DNA of 64,000 nt from Cladorhizidae sp. MBARI D1340-BT2 (lineage: Eukaryota > Porifera > Demospongiae > Poecilosclerida > Cladorhizidae), in contig JAQNBH010000014.1 in NCBI GenBank assembly GCA_028752905.1, positions 18,211,250-18,275,249 on the forward strand, read 5' to 3'. Below the pieces are notes generated by a model. That model saw only the letters and a list, made by a program, of their open reading frames with translations, had not been told where the DNA came from and made no database searches. This document shows, piece by piece, positions 34,710 to 47,794 of the stretch (position 1 is the stretch's first letter; every line of letters begins with the position of its first letter). A program made the translations under genes and the position numbers.

Positions 34710-34954
34710 GTAAACATCGTTTTGAAGAAAACTCTTATTTGTTGTTGTTGTTTTCTCTTAGCGATATATATATGTATATATATATATAATGTTATGCATT
34801 AAGGGGGAGGAGTTTACTGGATGGTATTATTACTTCTTCACTTAAAAAAAAAATTAAATCACATCTAGCTCATATTTAGGTATTTTTTCCAAATGTCATG
34901 GGGTTGTAGAGAGATGGTTTGGAGAACATGTCTACTAAAAAGTTAATTGCCATA

Positions 34955-34989
<35 letters not shown>

Positions 34990-35284
34990 ATGGTGGATAA
35001 TGTGCCATAACCTGTAAAAATTGGAGCACTTTTATATATATCTCTTAAGATTGTATGACGATTATATAAACATCAAAATACATGGAGTGCAACCCATGTA
35101 TTAAGCGTTGTAGAGCTTAATTTTTTTAAGGTGATCCTAAACATAACCACTTTCCAATTAACTGCAGTATAATTATAGCAATTATAGAGGTTGCGTAAAG
35201 TTCATTTCGGGAATAGTTTCGTTATCATTAACATTATAGGTGATATAAAAGCAAACCCCCTTCATGCACGGGTTAGGAAAATTG
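34710..35284. other. AT-rich stretch with poly-C tract
   Basis: TA repeats at 34768-34788 and about 30 C at 34958-34987. No gene seen. Confidence 0.5.
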
Positions 35285-35560
35285 TACTATGTATAGGATA
35301 GCCTATACAAAAGAGTCGGTTATGCGCCTATGTAACCTCCGAGTTTGCGGTTACCCCGAGTCGAAGCCGAGGAATGTAACAGCAAACGAGTAGGTTACAC
35401 GACGCATAACCGACTCTTTTGTATAGGCTATCTTACTTATACGTACTGCATTGCGCACGCGCTAAACTACAAGCGGTTAAAAGTGTAGGTTACGCGCATA
35501 TGTAACCTACAGTTATTAATCAATCAGATTAGCCACAGATGACGTGATGTAGTATAAATA
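35285..35560. repeat. Foldback element, copy 2
   Basis: Inverted arms near 35298-35338 (CTATACAAAAGAGTCGGTTA) and 35389-35432 (TAACCGACTCTTTTGTATAG), around a GC-rich centre. Then a tail ending GATGACGTGATGTAGTATA, which is the reverse complement of the start of 33077-33690. Confidence 0.8.
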
Positions 35561-36203
35561 TATATATATGCTTAGGAGAATGTTAGTTTAGCCTGTTTGG
35601 GATGGGATGTAATCTGTTCTTCACTGGTGATATTGGCAGGTAGATTGAATACACTCCACCTTTCTCCTAATCACTATCCTCAAACCGCTTCCTCTGAGAT
35701 CTATATATGTAGTTATCCCCCATCTTAATTTGTCTTGTATAATTATATATATATATATACACACTCTTAGGTAGCTATCTGCTTTGGTCCTTACGACTGG
35801 AATATTGGGTGGCAAAAGCATGTTCTACACACTCGCGCTGCTGTTAGTCCCACAACAACTAACACTAATATCCACATCATCACCACACAGTTCCAATAAC
35901 TTTTCAAACATACTTCCATGTGTACTTCAATGTGTACTTCAAGCACGAAGGCTTCTTTGCATGGTCGCCAAGACAGTTTACCGAAATCAGGAGGCAAATT
36001 TATTAGTGGACAAAAAGCTCTCGAGCTAGTGTGTTACACCAACACTGAAGCCGAGTTGAGCCTAAGGGACCTTGGCTCAGGCATGTAAAAACAACAACAT
36101 ATTTTAGAAATAAAGCCACACCCTACATTCATCATTATGGGGTTGTATACAAACCCTGACAAGTGTACTGAATTTCCTTCTTTGATTTGTACTTGGAGCA
36201 ACA
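35561..36203. other. Single-copy stretch, no supported gene
   Basis: A minus-strand frame at 35791-35997 contains one hydrophobic stretch (MMWILVLVVVGLTA), but no splice or family support. Confidence 0.3.
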
Positions 36204-37010
36204 TTAAAAAAATCCGTAACAAACTGGTTGCTGATCATCTTCCACAGTCATCCTTATTATATCCTCATGTAACACTGATGGGGATATAACACTAATCTTG
36301 CCCCTGGAGGCAGTAGGTTGCTGAGGGCTGTTTGGAGTAGAGGGTATTGCATTGGCCTCTAATGCATCTGGAGAACTAGGGGTAAAACAGCCTTGAAGGT
36401 CCAAGTTTGCAGAAAACTATCTCAGAAACAAAGCTGATTCAATCTAGCATCACGAGCTTACTGATAATGATAAGTTTTTCAATTCCCCCACTCGTTTAGT
36501 TATATACAGGCTAATGTTAAATCTGTAACCATGGCTACCAAGGACCAATGAATGATTTATTATAGCTAAATTCATTTTTTATAGTTTCTTGAGATTTTTG
36601 GGTGGGGGTGGTATCTTTAAGAACGTGGTCAAGAAATTCCACATCTAGAAAAAAATCCTGGTTGTAAAATTCACTGTACAGTGATCTCCGATAATTGTAG
36701 ATTCATCAACAGTCAAGTAAAAAAATGAAAGGAGCCAGCGGACCATGCATAAATATCAAGTGGATTTGAGCTCTTGAATTTGGATGATTGGTTGCGATTG
36801 ATATTAAAATTGTCTTTGAAATCAGTAATTATCCACTTAGAAGGCTCGACCACCCTAGAAGTGAAGGGCAGGAGTGGCTCAACAGCTACCATCCTTATGG
36901 AACTGCTGACACTTTCCAAGTTGTTTACAAGTCTCTGGGCATTTTTTAAATTTATTATTTCCTGTCTAGTAGTTCTGTCTCTCCTAGGTCTTGAAATATT
37001 CTCCAAGGCC
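36204..37010 (-). CDS. Unrecognised minus-strand open frames (possible exons)
   Basis: Two frames: 36713-37006 (SRPRRDRTTRQEIINLKNAQ..., NLESVSSSIRMVAVEPLLPF) and 36204-36404 (DLQGCFTPSSPDALEANAIP..., ending at a stop after QPVCYGFF). They look like ordinary protein and lie just downstream of the CD225 copy-2 stop. I cannot show that they join, and no family is recognised. Confidence 0.25.
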
Positions 37011-37188
37011 TATATATGGTGTGTACAATACTATCTGATGCACTTTGGTACCAAAAAATACAGCAACAACTATTATCTAGAAATACACATGACAATTCTC
37101 AAGTATAATAGGAACTAAACACTTAATGTACAGAACATTACACAAATGTGTATCAGTTAACACCATGGAAGGTTCTGGATCTGTAACC

Positions 37189-40100
37189 TCAGCAGCAATT
37201 TTGTCCACTAACTTCATCAATAACCTTGTTGACGTAAGTATTGTCAGTAAAGGAGCAGTGACAGAGGCCCAAACTGATTTTAATGTTGTCGAAGATTACC
37301 AGGTCCGTAGCGAAGATTAAAACCAGGAAAATAATACCAGTTACCAGTGCCAGGAAAAAGTAGACCATGGAACAGATGCTGCAGCATAGTGAGTAACTTC
37401 CACAAGACTTGGCTTGGTTATAATCTCCTGCAGAGTTGTGATCATTGGCCTGCCAGGAAATAAAGGAGGGGAGGGAAGGGAGAGGAAAAGCAAGTGAATC
37501 ATTTACCTAAAAGTATTTTCTCTCGAAAGTAATGATTTGTAATTTGTTAAACTTCTGCCTTTTATAATGGTGCCCATAATTGAGGATAACCCTTGACATC
37601 TATAATCATACCAATATTGTACACCTTAAAATCTGTATATGATGGCTTATCTAATTTATCTACACAGATATATAAACACTCGTTCTTCCTTCCTTTTTTG
37701 ACCAGGCAATTCAGTATGTTCTATCTTCTCCTCCTCTCCACCTCTCCACCCCCCCTTTTTTTTTAAATCTTGCAACATTATTTAACTATCAACATTATTT
37801 AACTATAAATAAACAAACAACTGATTTCGTCATTCTACGTAGGGACAGCTGGATCTGCCCAAGCTTCTAGTTCACTAACTGCACAGCAGCTTATTTCACT
37901 ATCAATGCCTTCATCATCACTGGTAATCTCATCTCCATCAAAACCATCAGCTTGAGTGAGTGCTTAGGAGGCAGGTCAGCCATGCTACTCCAACCAGTGA
38001 TAGCAGAGCTTCAGGGTCAACACTATCCTGGCCAAGGTGAGAGATGACATCAGCTTCTTCATCAGCTGCTTTCCTCCTCAGAGAGTCCAAATTCACCGTC
38101 CAGAACCCGAAATAAAAAGCACATCTTGAAACCGGATAGCTTGACTGCTTTGAAATGCCTTCTTAATTCTGACTGGTATGTATTTTTCAATGTTTCCCTT
38201 CTAGCTACCGAACATCTATGCCCCCCATATTTGGTAGGCATGCAATGGAAGAATTTAGCTTAAAAATGAGGTATTTTAAATGTTATCTATAAACGCTCCA
38301 TAGGGTATCTTAGAAACATACGATTGGGATAGCTTTTGGTACATATTTACCGGGAAGTGGGTGCAGAACTAGTTTCCATGCAGATCCAGCACCAAGCAAG
38401 TGCGACAAACAAACTCATGGTGGGCTCATGAGAGCTTCCAAGATTATTGGCAGTCTTCACAATTATGGAAGCATTATTCAGGTTTAGTCGAAAGGAACGT
38501 ATGTGTTCACACAACAGAACACATGTTTCCGGCTAGTATCTTCGGCAACCACATAAGTTTACTACATAGGTGTGCAATAATTCTGTGGCTTGTCATGGAT
38601 TGTGTATGTCACTAGCTAGCATGTAAATAACACAACAAGATACAGAGTTATGTCGTAGCAAGATATGGTGCCCTGTAGCAGCAAGATATGGTGCCATGTA
38701 GCAGCAAGATATGGTGCATGTGGCAGCAAGATATGGTGCCATGTCGCAGCAAGATATGGTGCCATGTCACAGCAAGATATGGTGCCATGTCACAGCAAGA
38801 TATGGTGCCACGTCACAGCAAGATATGGTGCCATGTAGCAGCAAGATATGGTGCCATGTAGCAGCAAGATATGGTGCATGTGGCAGCAAGATATGGTGCA
38901 CGTGGCAGCAAGATATGGTGCCATGTAGCAGCAAGATATGGTGCCATGTCACAGCAAGATATGGTGCCATGTAGCAGCAAGATATAGTGCCATGTCACAG
39001 CAAGATATGCATACTGGAACACATGGAAAGTGAATTGATACAGGGAGAATTGATACAGGGAGAATTACTGTGTTATCAACTGTTAGTGACTTACCACACA
39101 GGAGCATATAATGGCAGGGATGAGGCACACGAGTGCTAGAAAATTGCCATGGATCAGGCACAGGACTATCAAGATAACTGCCAGTACAGTGTAGGTAGTA
39201 GCACGTGGTATACGGATGTTCACCACTTGTTGGGGCTGCGGCTGTCCAACCACTACAATATTCTCTGTGTGTGCATGTACATGTAACATGTGGTATAGGT
39301 GTGGTGTGCATGATATAGTGTGTGCATGTAACATGTGATATAGGTGTGGTGTACATGGTGTGATATGGAGTGTGTGCATGTATGTAACATGTGGTATAGG
39401 TGTGGTGTGAGTGTGGTATTATACAGAGAGCAAACCAGCAGATCACAAAGGGGGAGGGGGATTCTCATTGACCACAAGCTCTATAGCAGCAGCTGCAGCA
39501 GTGGTTTGTATCCCCGCCCCCCCCCTAAACACACAACTAATTGAAAATACCTGCATTATGTGAGTGCTTGATCTCTGCTAGAAAATTGAATGCACCCTCC
39601 ATCATTCAGAGGGTTAAAGCATCTATATGCATGTGGAAGAAGGTTCAGTCTCTGCAAGAGCCAAGATAAGTGCACCTGTTGCTGTGTATCAGCAGAGGAA
39701 CGTGCCAAGCAGTTCAACGAGGAGCATATTCTGAACCTTCAGCATTATTTCTTGCACTTATTTTCAAGACAATATTTTTGAAATTGAATCTGGAAACAGA
39801 ATTAGGTAAAGCCTGAAATGGAAAATGGGATTATTTAAACAAGAAATGACCACTTCCACTATACACTATACTAGTGTTTACATGTACACACCATTGTCTA
39901 TGTACAGAGAATTTGTTTGTGCCTCTCCTCTGCCTACACACACACACACATGTACATGCCTACATCCACACATATGCATACATACACACACATGTACATG
40001 CCTACATCCACACATATGTATGCATGCACACATCCACTCACATGCATACATATACACACACACATATACATGCACACATCCACACACATGCATATACACA

Positions 40101-42291
40101 CACACATATATGCATGCACACATCCACACACACACATATGCATGCATGCATCCACACACATGCATACATTCATACATACACACACACATACATATATACA
40201 TGCACACATCCACACACATGCATACATTCATACATACACACACACATACATATATACATGCACACATCCACACACATGCATACATACACACACTCACACA
40301 TATATGCATGCACACATCCACTCACATGCATGCATACATACATACACGCACACACTGCAGCACGCACACACAGTAGCTAGCTATGCTATTGGGGTGCAGG
40401 GGTGTTGACTGTCAGGATGTGACTCAACATGAAAGGACAGTGGGAATCCAAGGAAAGGAAGTGGAGCTATATCCAGAAAAACACTGGGTAAATCCCCACT
40501 AATTGTCTACATGCATACCACAACAATCATGATTCCTGATGAAGGCTGGAACATCTCTTCAAAATGTGATTTCAAGTTATGCGAACTGAGAGTGCATAGA
40601 GAATAATATTTTTGCAAGAGATAGTACTTACAGTGTCTGGTAATTTGTTGCCTAAAGCCACCTTTTTAAAACTGTCGCCCCTTAAAGCAAGAAACTGGTT
40701 AGAGAAACAAAGCCATTAATAGGTGTGGTAGCACTAGTGACGGAGAAGCTAACTATGCATGCAAAAAATACTTTTCAACGACGAGACAGCCACTTCACAG
40801 TGAGATACCATGCATGCCCGGCAAAGACGACTTGTAACGGTAACTAGAGGAGGGCTTCACATTGGTGGTGCCCTAAGCACCAAGATTGGAAAAAGTGTTA
40901 AAGAACAGGAGATTATGGCAATGCACATAGCCGTGCACAAGGTCACAGAGCTAAGTTAGGAGTATCCTCAGTTATGATAGCTATGTACTCAACTGAGTAT
41001 AATCTGTTCTGGTTCACGAGTGGAATCTCCCATATCATCACCACAACTGGGTACTCTTCTCTCTATGGGCATGGGAAACTTCCAAGAAAATTAATAATGG
41101 CTTATTAGATTTGCAAGCCTACACCAGCCTGGTAACAACAAAAGTATGGCTACAATAGTTCTAAGGTTGAGCAGGATATCAGAGCTATTAAAATTTAATC
41201 ACAGCTATTAATGATGTCCCCCAAAGGTGCCCTATACCGGTAGAAAAATACTGAATATCCTGAAACAACCTCCCCCACCTTCCCCCTACTATGCCACCAC
41301 ATCAACGAGCGCTCCAAGTGACATAAACATTACTACAACAATAATATTCAATAAATAAAAAATTTAAACGTTATATTATAAATATATATATATATTTGCA
41401 CAGCCACAGTTTAGAAGCAAGTAAGCTGGCACAGTTGTGTACTTTTACACCGAGACAGACATTGGCTATGTTGTGTTAGGTAGGTGACTTTGGACTCCAA
41501 TCTCACTGGAAACAACCACTATCGTCAAAAACGGCACAGCAGTTGGCAGTGCAGCCCATTTGACTAGGAACACACCTAAGCATGCAATTTTCACATTCCC
41601 TGACGATAGCAGCACACAAATAACGCAACATGGCGGTGTTACCAACAAACAATGCTAGCTATATTATAGCTCACATAGCAGGAATTTGCTAGCGAGAGTG
41701 CCTCTAGCCCTGCTCTATTAGCTAGTATGTTAGAGCACACATAATGCAAGGAGCTTGCTAGTGAGGCTGCCTCTAGCCCTTCTCTATTAGTAGAGCTCTA
41801 GTGAGGCTGCCTCTAGCCCTACTCTATTTTTAAAACAGTTGCTGAAATGGCTGAATCTATCCCAGACTTCACCAGGTTAAAAATTAAAAAGAATTTTTTT
41901 TTTGTAAGTAGCCATAACGATGTCTGGTCTGTAGTATGTTATGTATGTGTTTAGAAGTCGCTGGATGCAGTACCAGCTTGAAAGCACTCCCACAATGGAG
42001 TGCGCCTGGTACCTCTGTTGGAAATACAAGAGAGTCTGTGATGAATAAGTTCCCCCACCAACCCACCTAAAAACTAATTAGCCCCCCCCCTCCTGCTTAT
42101 TCCATACCCATTTGCTTGCAGGACATCACCCCAAAAGTAACTTTTAACTTAGCCCCCCACACTGAACTTACAGTATTGCTTGACTGTTGTTGCACCACTG
42201 CAGGCATGGGGGTATAGCCAGGCTGAGGAATTGTGCTAGGCGGGTATTCAGCAGACGGAAGAATACTGTAGGATCCAGCATAGTCGTTCAT
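37189..42291 (-). CDS. CD225/dispanin-type transmembrane protein, copy 2
   Basis: Exons 42172-42291 (ATG at 42291), 39095-39262 and 37189-37449 (TGA at 37189-37191), all phase 0 with GTAAGT donors. The product is about 182 aa: 40+56+86. Compared with copy 1 it lacks three residues in exon 1 (KRG after GS) and has three extra residues in exon 3 after FDNIK. Both changes are 9 bp and in frame. The donor of exon 1 is canonical here (GTAAGT; copy 1 has GTAATT). Domain content and likely role are as in copy 1. Intron 1 has no transposon. Confidence 0.8.
38637..39006. repeat. 23-bp minisatellite, copy 2
   Basis: Same units as 1694-2092, in a slightly different order and number. Confidence 0.9.
39937..40372. 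repeat. CA/CATA-rich compound microsatellite, copy 2
   Basis: Expanded relative to 3010-3322, with a repeated block of CATTCATACATACACACACA at about 40165 and 40224. Confidence 0.9.
40373..42171. other. CD225 copy 2, intron 1
   Basis: Collinear with 3323-3631 plus 6188-7726. The single TTAA near 40682-40685 is the empty piggyBac target. No exon supported. Confidence 0.6.
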
Positions 42292-43019
42292 TTCTACGGC
42301 AGTGAAAAATTATGCATGACTGAAAATCTATTTAGCTTCTAGGTTCTATTACACTAACCATGATGATCCATCTTTAATTGCCGAGTGGCCTTGAGCAGCT
42401 TTACGTAGTACTACAAATCGCGCAAGATAAAATAAGAGCAGCTTGCAGTGAAATGACCCAATTAAATAGAGGCTCTATATTATACGCCCCGTTTTTTAAT
42501 TCTTCGTGATCGAAAGCAGGTGTGCGCTCAACAAAATTTGATTTTTTATGTTCATGCAACTACGGTTGTAGAGTGAAAGTCGAAGGGTGTTAGTGCAGAG
42601 ATAACTGCCTCATTGCAAGGCGGTGGTTCACGCATTACTGAACGGCGTGAGCCTAGTGCACGCTTCATAGATGAGTGAGCCTCCTCATATTTTCACAAGA
42701 TCCAGCTTCCCAAGTGAAACAGGTAGCAGCTACCTCTGTATACTTTCAACCACGCCTGCTTGAAGCGCACTATATTCGCGCGCACGCATATTCCCTTTTT
42801 TCCCGAGCCGGAAGGTAAAGGGTCGGCTACGCCAGTAAAGGCCTATTGACTTGCCAGCCACTAACTATCGACCAGGGCCTAACAACACAACAAAGATCTG
42901 CACACCATTAATGAAATCACCATGGTCATTGTACTAATGCCGAGATGAACAAGGTAGCTAGTTTTGATAAAGTTAGGCAAGTTTGCTCATTGTTACGGAG
43001 ATGCCAACTCAATTATTAC

Positions 43020-43577
43020 TGTTATGGACCTAACTCTGCTAGGGCAGGGTACAGATCCACAACACTCGCCGTCTAGAGCTATGAGAAGCGTTATATAAAG
43101 TTCTATTATAGCTTACATTCAAGACTTGTACAGAGCATCAAGCATGACAGAACTGAGCATGAATCACGTGCGAGGTGCTTTTATAATCCAGCAGCCATGT
43201 GTAATATAAGTCCTCGCTAAATATAGTCACAATCATAACACATTACAATTACATTCCTGAGGTGATGCCAGTTTAGTCTTGCACTCAGAGTTCAGCCTAG
43301 ATGAGGTATTCAGCATTGTCAGGGGGTTCCCTGACACTCCCCCCTACTTCTTCTGGAGTGGGCTCCTTGTCAGGCGGCCAGCTCTGTCTGCTGAGGCCAT
43401 CAGCATTGCCATTGTTTATCCCTGGCCTATGAATAATCTCGAAACTGTATGGCTGAAGTGCGAGAGACCAGCGTGTTAGCCTGCTGTTCACATCTCGAAA
43501 CTTTTGGAGATAGGCGAGAGCCTTGTGATCCGTGTATATTTCAAATGGCGCTCCACTAAGATACACCCTGAAGTGTT
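43020..43577 (-). mobile_element. Gmr1-like element, copy 2, truncated in RNase H
   Basis: LTR 43020-43336 plus the last roughly 90 codons of RNase H (43297-43566: PFEIYTDHKALAYLQKFRDV). At 43577 it changes abruptly to satellite sequence matching 19048 onward, which is the scar of the 9.84-kb deletion. Confidence 0.9.
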
Positions 43578-46456
43578 ATCAAGGAGCAGCACATGGAAGA
43601 ACCTTCACTCTTAACAGCTCAGCATCCAGGAGGAGCACATGGAAGAACCTTCACTCTTAACCAACCAGCATCATGGAGAAGGACATGGAAGAACCATCAC
43701 TCTTAACCGCCCAGCATCAAGAAGCAGCACATGGAAGAATCTTTACTTTTAACCACCTCGCATCGAGATTAGCACATGGAAAAACCTTCACACTAAACCA
43801 CCCAGAATCAAGGAGAACCACATGGAAGAACCTTTACTCTTAACCGCCCAGCATCAAGGAGCGGCACATGGAAGAACCTTCACTCTTAACCGCCAAGCAT
43901 CAAGGAGCAGCTCATGGAAGAACCTTCACTCTTAACCGCCCAGCATCAAGGAGCAGCACATGGAAGAACCTTAACTCTTAACCGCCCAGGATCAAGAAGC
44001 AGTACATATATGAAGAACCTTCAATTTTAATAGCCCAGTATCAAGGAGCAGCACATGGAAGAACCTTTACTCTTAACTGCCCAGAATCAAGGAGTAGCAC
44101 ATGGAACCTTCACTCTTAACCGCCCAGAATCAATGAGTAGCACCTTGACTCTTAACCACCCAGCATCAAAGAGCAGCACAGTGAAGAACCTTTACTCTTA
44201 ACCTCCTAGCATCAACTAGCAGCACAACGAAGAACCTTCACACGTAACCGCCCATCATCAAGGAGTAGCACATGGAAGAACCTTCACTCTTAACCACCCA
44301 GCATCAAGGAGTAGCACATGGAAGAACCTTTACTCTTAACCACCAAGCATCAAGGAACAGCACAAGAACCATTACTCATAACCACCCAGTATCAAAGAGC
44401 AGCACATGGAAGAACCTTTATTCTTAACCGCCCAGCATAAAGGAGCAGCTCATGGAAGAACCTTCATACTTAACCACCCAGATTCAGGGAGCAGAACATG
44501 GAAGAACCTTAATCTTAACCCCACAGGATCATGGAGCAGCACAAGGAAGAAGCTTTATTCTTAACCGCCCAGCATCAAGGAGCAGCAAATGGAAGAACCT
44601 TTGCACATAATGGCCTAGATTCAAGGAGCAGCACATGGAAGAACCTTCACTCTTAACCACCCAGCATCATAGAACAGCACATGGAAGAACCTTTATTCTT
44701 AACCGACCAGCATCAACGAGCAGAACATGGAAGCACTTTCGCAATTAGCAGCCCAGATTAAAGTAGCAGCACATGGAGAACCTTCACTCTTAACTGCCCA
44801 GCATCAAGGAATAGCACATGGAAGAACCTTCACACTAAACCGCCTAGCATCAAGGAGCAGCACATGGAAGGACCATCACTCTTAACCACTGAACATCAAG
44901 TTGCAGCACATGGAAGTTACCTTCACTCTTAACTGCCCAACACCAAGGAGCTGCACATGGAAGAACCTTCACACTTAACCACCCAGCACCAAGGAGCAGC
45001 ACAATAATCACCCAGCATCAAGGAACAGCACATGGAAGAACCTTCACTCTTAACCGCCCAGCATCAAGGAGTAGCACAAGTAAGACCTTTCACTCTTAAC
45101 CAAGGAGCAGCACATGGAGGAACCTTTATTCTTAACCGCCCAGCATCAAGGAGCAGAACATGGAAGAATCTTCGCACTTAACTGCCCAGATTCAAGTAGC
45201 AGCACATGGAGAACCTTCACTCTTAACCGCCCAGCATCAAGGAGTAGCACATGGAAGAACCTTCACACTTAACCGCCCAGCATTAAGGAGCAGCACATGG
45301 AAGAGCCTTCACTCTTAACCACCCAGCATCATGGAGCAGCACATGGAAGGACCTTTATTCTTAACCGCCCAACATCAAGGAGAAGATCATGGAAGAACCT
45401 TCACTCTTAATCACCCAGCATCATGGAGCAGTATGTGGAAGAACCTTTATTCTTAACCGCCCAGCATCAAGGAGCAGAACATGGAAGGACCTTCGCATGT
45501 AACCACCCAGATTAAAGGAGCAGCACATGGAGAACCTTCACTCTTAACTACCCAGCATCATGGAGTAGCACATGGAAGAACTTTCACAATTAACCAACCA
45601 GCATCAAGGAGTAGCACATAGAAAAACCTTCACATTAACCAGCCAGCATCAAGGAGCAGAACATGTAAGAACCTTTACTCTTAACCGCCCAGTCAGCATC
45701 AAGGAGCAGCACATGGAAGAACCTTCACTCTTAACCACCCAGCATCAAGGAGCCACACATGGAAAAATCTTCGTCTTAACCACCCAGCATCAAGGAGGAG
45801 CACATGGAATAACCTTCACTTTTAACTTCCCAGCATCACAAGGAGCAGCACATGGAAGAACCTTGACTTTTATTCACTCAGCATCAATGAGCAGCACATG
45901 GAAGAACCTTCACTCTTAACTGCCCAGCATCAAGGTGCAGCACATGGAAGAACCTTCACTCTTAACCTCCAGCATCAAGGAGCAGATCATGGAAGAACCT
46001 TCACTCTTAACCACCCAGCATCATGGAGCAGTATGTGGAAGAACCTTCACTCTTAACCACTCAGCATCAAGGAGGAGCACATGGAAGAACCTTCACTCTT
46101 AACTGCCCAGCATCAAGGAGGAGCACAAGGAAGAACCTTCACTCTTTACCACCCAGCATCAAGGAGCAGCACTTAATAGAAACTTTATTCTTAACCGACC
46201 AGCATCAAGGAGCAGAACATGGAAGACCCTTCGCACTTAACCGCCCAAATTAAAGGAGCAGGACATGGAAGTACTTTCACCCTTAACCGCCCAGCACCAA
46301 TGAGCATCACATGAAAGCACCTTCACTCTTAACCACCCAGCATCAAGCAGTAGCACATCAACGAACCTTAACGTTTAACTGCTCAGCATCAAAGAGCAGC
46401 ACATGGAAGAACCTTCACTCTTAACCGCACAGCATCAAGCAGCAGCACATGGAAGA
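43578..46456 (+). repeat. 46-bp satellite array B1
   Basis: Collinear with 19048-20943 at its left and right ends, but about 985 bp longer. About 63 units. The last unit before E2B (AGCATCAAGCAGCAGCACAT) is the same as before E2A. Confidence 0.93.
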
Positions 46457-46653
46457 TAGTGGACATTGGTCTAGTAGATCGCTATGTGTATGTATTCTCT
46501 TGTATAGATAGACCCCTTACCCGTTATACGTATTCATACATGTACGCATGCGCAGACACACACTATGCTCAGTTGATGTACACATTGTCAAAGACAGGTT
46601 CTGATTCATATCCAGTGTGATCTGAGACAAAGGCGTAGCTGCGCTATCATCTA

Positions 46654-46683
46654 TGTGTGCATCAACTCGGCATAGTGTGTGTC
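46654..46683 (+). promoter_or_regulatory. Putative self-primer binding site of E2B
   Basis: Same sequence as 21141-21170: TGTGTGCATCAACT, then CGGCATAGTGTGTGTC. It is complementary to the LTR segment around 46554-46584. Confidence 0.7.
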
Positions 46684-46768
46684 CTTTGACTATTGTGGCA
46701 TCGTTTGCAACACTGTGGAGGATCCCTAAGGAAACTATAATAGGAGACCCCATTTAACGCCCACCAAG

Positions 46769-47420
46769 ATGGAAGCGGTCAGATGCCCCTTCCCTGGATG
46801 TACCTACAGCACCCCGGCTGATCTGGATCCGGCAGTAACAGCAGTCGTCCTGTCCACCCATGCTATGGGACACAGACGAGCGACCAAGGCTAAACCTGCG
46901 CCCGTGAAGAGACCGGAGATGACATCGGGAGGGACCACGGAGAATTGGACATATTTTCTGACTAGGTGGAAGGCCTACGCTGGGGCAGTACAGCTCAGAA
47001 CAAGACATCGCGGTGCAACTCCTCGAGTGCTGTGATAGTAAACTCAGACGTGACATCACTCGAAATGCAGTCGACCCGGTCAAACTGGAGGACATGAGCG
47101 AGAGGGACCTACTGGGAGCGATGAGAGCCCTAGCGGTGAAGGAGGAAAACCCCAAGGTGGCCAGGGTGGTTCTGAGCGGGATGGTTCAGGACAGGGGCGA
47201 ACCAGTGAGGGCTTTCGCGGCCAGACTCCGAGGCCAGGCCGAGGTATGCTGTTTCACTAAGAAATGTACTAACTGCGAGGCCATCTCCAGTCAAGGTGAG
47301 GAGAGGGTGGCGGATCAGTTATGTATTGGGTTAGCTGATGGAGAAATCCAAGAGGATCTCCTTAAATACCCAGACCAGAACATGGGGGTGGAAGAGACCA
47401 TTAGATTTGTGGAGGTGAGG
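46769..47420 (+). pseudogene. Gag of E2B, frameshifted
   Basis: The start matches E2A Gag. A 2-bp loss near 46997 (CTCAGAAC instead of CTCACAGAAC) shifts the frame, and the correct frame resumes from about 47013. It retains the 11 bp (AGAGGATCTCC) deleted from E2A and ends at the inversion breakpoint. Confidence 0.85.
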
Positions 47421-47794
47421 TGGTTCTGAAGGTCGGGCAATGTATGCGCCTGTGAGCTGTTCGTTCCTGTTCTCCGTGACCTGGAAGGCCACAGAAGTTA
47501 CACACACCTCGCTTGATGGGTGTGTTTCTGGTGGCGCGTTGAGGTGGCAGGCTCTGTCCCCTAGTTGGTGTCGTTCTCTGGTTGGGGTAGCCGGGTTCTC
47601 GGTGGGGTGTGTGGTTGGGGGGTGGAGCATGTTGTCGGGTGGGCATGACCTTGCCTGGTCCCAGCCTCGGTCGTGAGGGAGGCGTCGCTGCTGGCGCCTA
47701 TACGTGCTGCTCACCGCCTCCGTACCCTCATCATCATCGATGGCGCTAGTGGAGGTGGGCGTGGTCATTGATACTGCCGACCTTTTACCAGCTG
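47421..47794 (-). pseudogene. Inverted Gag C-terminus and first zinc knuckle of E2B
   Basis: This 374-bp segment reads on the minus strand as GKRSAVSMTTPTSTSAIDDD... and, in a second frame, CNFCGLPGHG. It equals E2A 21900-22273 in reverse orientation, while flanks on both sides stay in forward orientation. The Gag/knuckle frame offset of -1 is the same as in E2A. Confidence 0.92.

Noticed and set aside
36774..37118. Plus-strand 114-codon frame
   Set aside because: It overlaps the minus-strand frame 36713-37006 and has no recognised domain or splice support. Neither frame is firm, and the minus one is kept only at low confidence.
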